Shown one piece after another: positions 53,225 through 53,810 of a DNA stretch of 53,810 nt (positions within the stretch are counted from its first letter, which is position 1; the number at the start of each line of letters is the position of its first letter). Origin of the DNA: Rhizobiales bacterium TMED168 (lineage in GTDB: Bacteria > Pseudomonadota > Alphaproteobacteria > MED-G09). The stretch spans positions 17,821-71,630 of the forward strand of contig NHHR02000009.1 in the NCBI GenBank assembly GCA_002170885.2. Direction: 5' to 3'. The position numbers and the translations under genes were made by a program. The notes under the pieces were generated by a model, which was not told the origin of the DNA, ran no database searches, and saw only the letters and a list, made by a program, of their open reading frames with translations.

Positions 53225-53253
53225 AATTAATCATTTCTAAATTATTATAAAAT

Positions 53254-53328
53254 TGGCTGGGGCGGTAGGATTCGAACCTACGCATCGCGGGATCAAAACC
53301 CGCTGCCTTACCGCTTGGCTACGCCCCA
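53254..53328 (-). tRNA. tRNA-Gln (anticodon UUG)
   Basis: A 75-nt cloverleaf including an encoded CCA. The acceptor stem TGGGGCG pairs with CGCCCCA with G as discriminator. The D arm GCC...GGC, anticodon arm GCGGG-TTTTGAT-CCCGC, five-nt variable loop and T arm GTAGG-TTCGAAT-CCTAC all pair. The anticodon is TTG, decoding CAA/CAG as Gln. No glutaminyl-tRNA synthetase is seen in the window, so it may be charged through GluRS and an amidotransferase. Confidence 0.97.
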
Positions 53329-53356
53329 AAAGATAAAGTAAAAAAACACGTTACAT

Positions 53357-53386
53357 CGTATAACCCTCGTATACCAATCTTGACAA
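53357..53386 (-). promoter_or_regulatory. Predicted promoter of tRNA-Gln
   Basis: On the minus strand TTGTCA (53381-53386) and TATACG (53357-53362) are spaced 18 nt, starting transcription about 20 nt before the tRNA 5' end. The sequence between and just after is comparatively G/C-rich for this genome. Confidence 0.5.
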
Positions 53387-53578
53387 GAATAAAAATGTAT
53401 AAACATAAGAATTATTAAATAATTTTTAATAATTTTTAATTATTTAGCTGGTTTTGTTTTCTCTATCAGGTGATCAATGAGTAATTTTAGAGATGTTTAA
53501 ATTTTAAAACTCAAAATTGAATAAATTAAATTTAGTCGATTATAATTTATAATATGATCTTTTTTTAGTAAAAAAAGC

Positions 53579-53607
53579 TTGATATTAATTTATTGAATAA
53601 ATAGAAT
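53579..53607 (+). promoter_or_regulatory. Predicted promoter of the TonB-dependent receptor gene
   Basis: TTGATA (53579-53584) and TAGAAT (53602-53607) are spaced 17 nt, five of six consensus bases each. Transcription would begin near 53614, leaving a leader of about 78 nt. Confidence 0.6.
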
Positions 53608-53615
53608 ATATTTAT

Positions 53616-53630
53616 TGTGTTAATAACACA
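53616..53630. promoter_or_regulatory. Perfect 15-bp palindrome at the receptor start site
   Basis: TGTGTTAATAACACA is a perfect 7-1-7 palindrome, beginning about two nt after the predicted start of transcription. That position is ideal for a repressor. It ends about 60 nt before the ATG. A LacI-, GntR- or similar-type operator is plausible, though no cognate regulator is in the window. Confidence 0.55.
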
Positions 53631-53691
53631 TTATTAAAAATAAAAAAAATCAGTTTAATTGTTAAAAATTAATCTAGGGGAGGACTGTTTA

Positions 53692-53810
53692 ATGTCTCAT
53701 ATAAGTAAATTATTTATGTTTTTAGCATTATTTGCTATAACATTTAATTATACACCTTCTATATCAGCCCAAGAAACCGAATCCACGGACTCATTTGGTA
53801 TTGAAGAAAT
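53692..53810 (+). CDS. Probable TonB-dependent receptor, N-terminal fragment cut by window edge
   Basis: Only the first 39 codons are present. A signal peptide (ISKLFMFLALFAITFNYTPSISA, cleavage near AQ) is followed by QETESTDSFGIEE, which strongly resembles the pre-TonB-box region of marine TonB-dependent receptors, often read as GIEEIVVTA. GGGGAGGA is a strong ribosome site 8 nt before the ATG. The gene continues past base 53810, so identity rests on a few residues. If correct, it would use the TonB system encoded at 25752-31059. Any other exported protein remains possible. Confidence 0.55.
   Translation, partial: MSHISKLFMFLALFAITFNYTPSISAQETESTDSFGIEE

Larger units (their letters stand above)
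53329..53691. other. AT-rich intergenic region between tRNA-Gln and the terminal gene
   Basis: The region is 363 bp without a gene. It holds the tRNA promoter near 53357-53386 (minus), a predicted plus-strand promoter at 53579-53607 for the following receptor gene, and a perfect palindrome at 53616-53630. Between about 53400 and 53570 only AT-rich sequence with no recognisable signal is visible. Confidence 0.6.

Overview
This is AT-rich bacterial chromosomal DNA (by eye about one third G+C or less), densely packed with short or negative intergenic gaps. The gene set suggests a free-living marine heterotrophic proteobacterium. The glutamyl-tRNA synthetase here resembles the second, alphaproteobacterial type, which points to an AT-rich marine alphaproteobacterium (for example an AEGEAN-169/HIMB59-like lineage). 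That assignment is inference. No phage, transposon, CRISPR array or rRNA was seen. One tRNA (Gln, UUG) is present.

Layout. 1-3624 (minus): a five-gene run of NmrA-like reductase, small membrane protein, GNAT acetyltransferase, crotonase and the start of selO. 3831-5400 (plus): SnoaL-like protein, secreted protein of unknown function, SRPBCC protein. 5418-10080 (minus): a TIGR03643-type HTH protein, SDR, saccharopine-dehydrogenase-like reductase, MDR oxidoreductase and a photolyase/cryptochrome-family protein. 10114-16595: amidohydrolase, prolyl aminopeptidase, GMC oxidoreductase, a secreted unknown and a secreted cyclase-family hydrolase. 16727-17266: a DUF2878-like membrane protein. 17272-18962 (minus): a compact metal operon of outer-membrane-like protein, MerP-like protein, MerT-like protein and CsoR-type repressor, with a CsoR-like operator at its promoter. 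18980-23220 (minus): rlmE, then guaB-TPR-guaA. 23291-25755 (plus): FkbM methyltransferase, crotonase, HTH/coiled-coil protein, ABM monooxygenase.

25752-31059 (minus) is a complete energy-transduction operon for TonB-dependent uptake: DUF3450, TtpC-like MotA/TolQ/ExbB, ExbB, ExbD, TonB, TPR. Divergent from it, 31420-36230 encodes an RND efflux pair and a LOG protein, with a perfect inverted repeat at the predicted transcription start. 36217-40814 (minus) is nadE-gltX-cimA, in which gltX is split by a one-base frameshift at an A7 run. 40939-43608 (plus): MDR oxidoreductase, sufE, MFS transporter. 43605-50598: a crotonase, then acyl-CoA ligase, MaoC hydratase and S9 oligopeptidase, a TauD-type dioxygenase and a nitronate monooxygenase. 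50602-53328 (minus): gmd, a second photolyase/cryptochrome-family gene and tRNA-Gln. The window ends in the first 39 codons of a probable TonB-dependent receptor, again with a perfect palindrome at its predicted start site.

Together the genes describe a cell that takes up large or scarce substrates through TonB-driven receptors, degrades acyl-CoA-activated compounds (three crotonases, an acyl-CoA ligase, a MaoC hydratase, several oxidoreductases), and protects itself from light (two photolyase-family proteins) and from metals or toxic compounds (MerTP/CsoR-like operon, RND pump). The least conventional parts are the metal operon, the two palindromes at transcription starts, the broken gltX reading frame, and two photolyase-family proteins lacking canonical residues.
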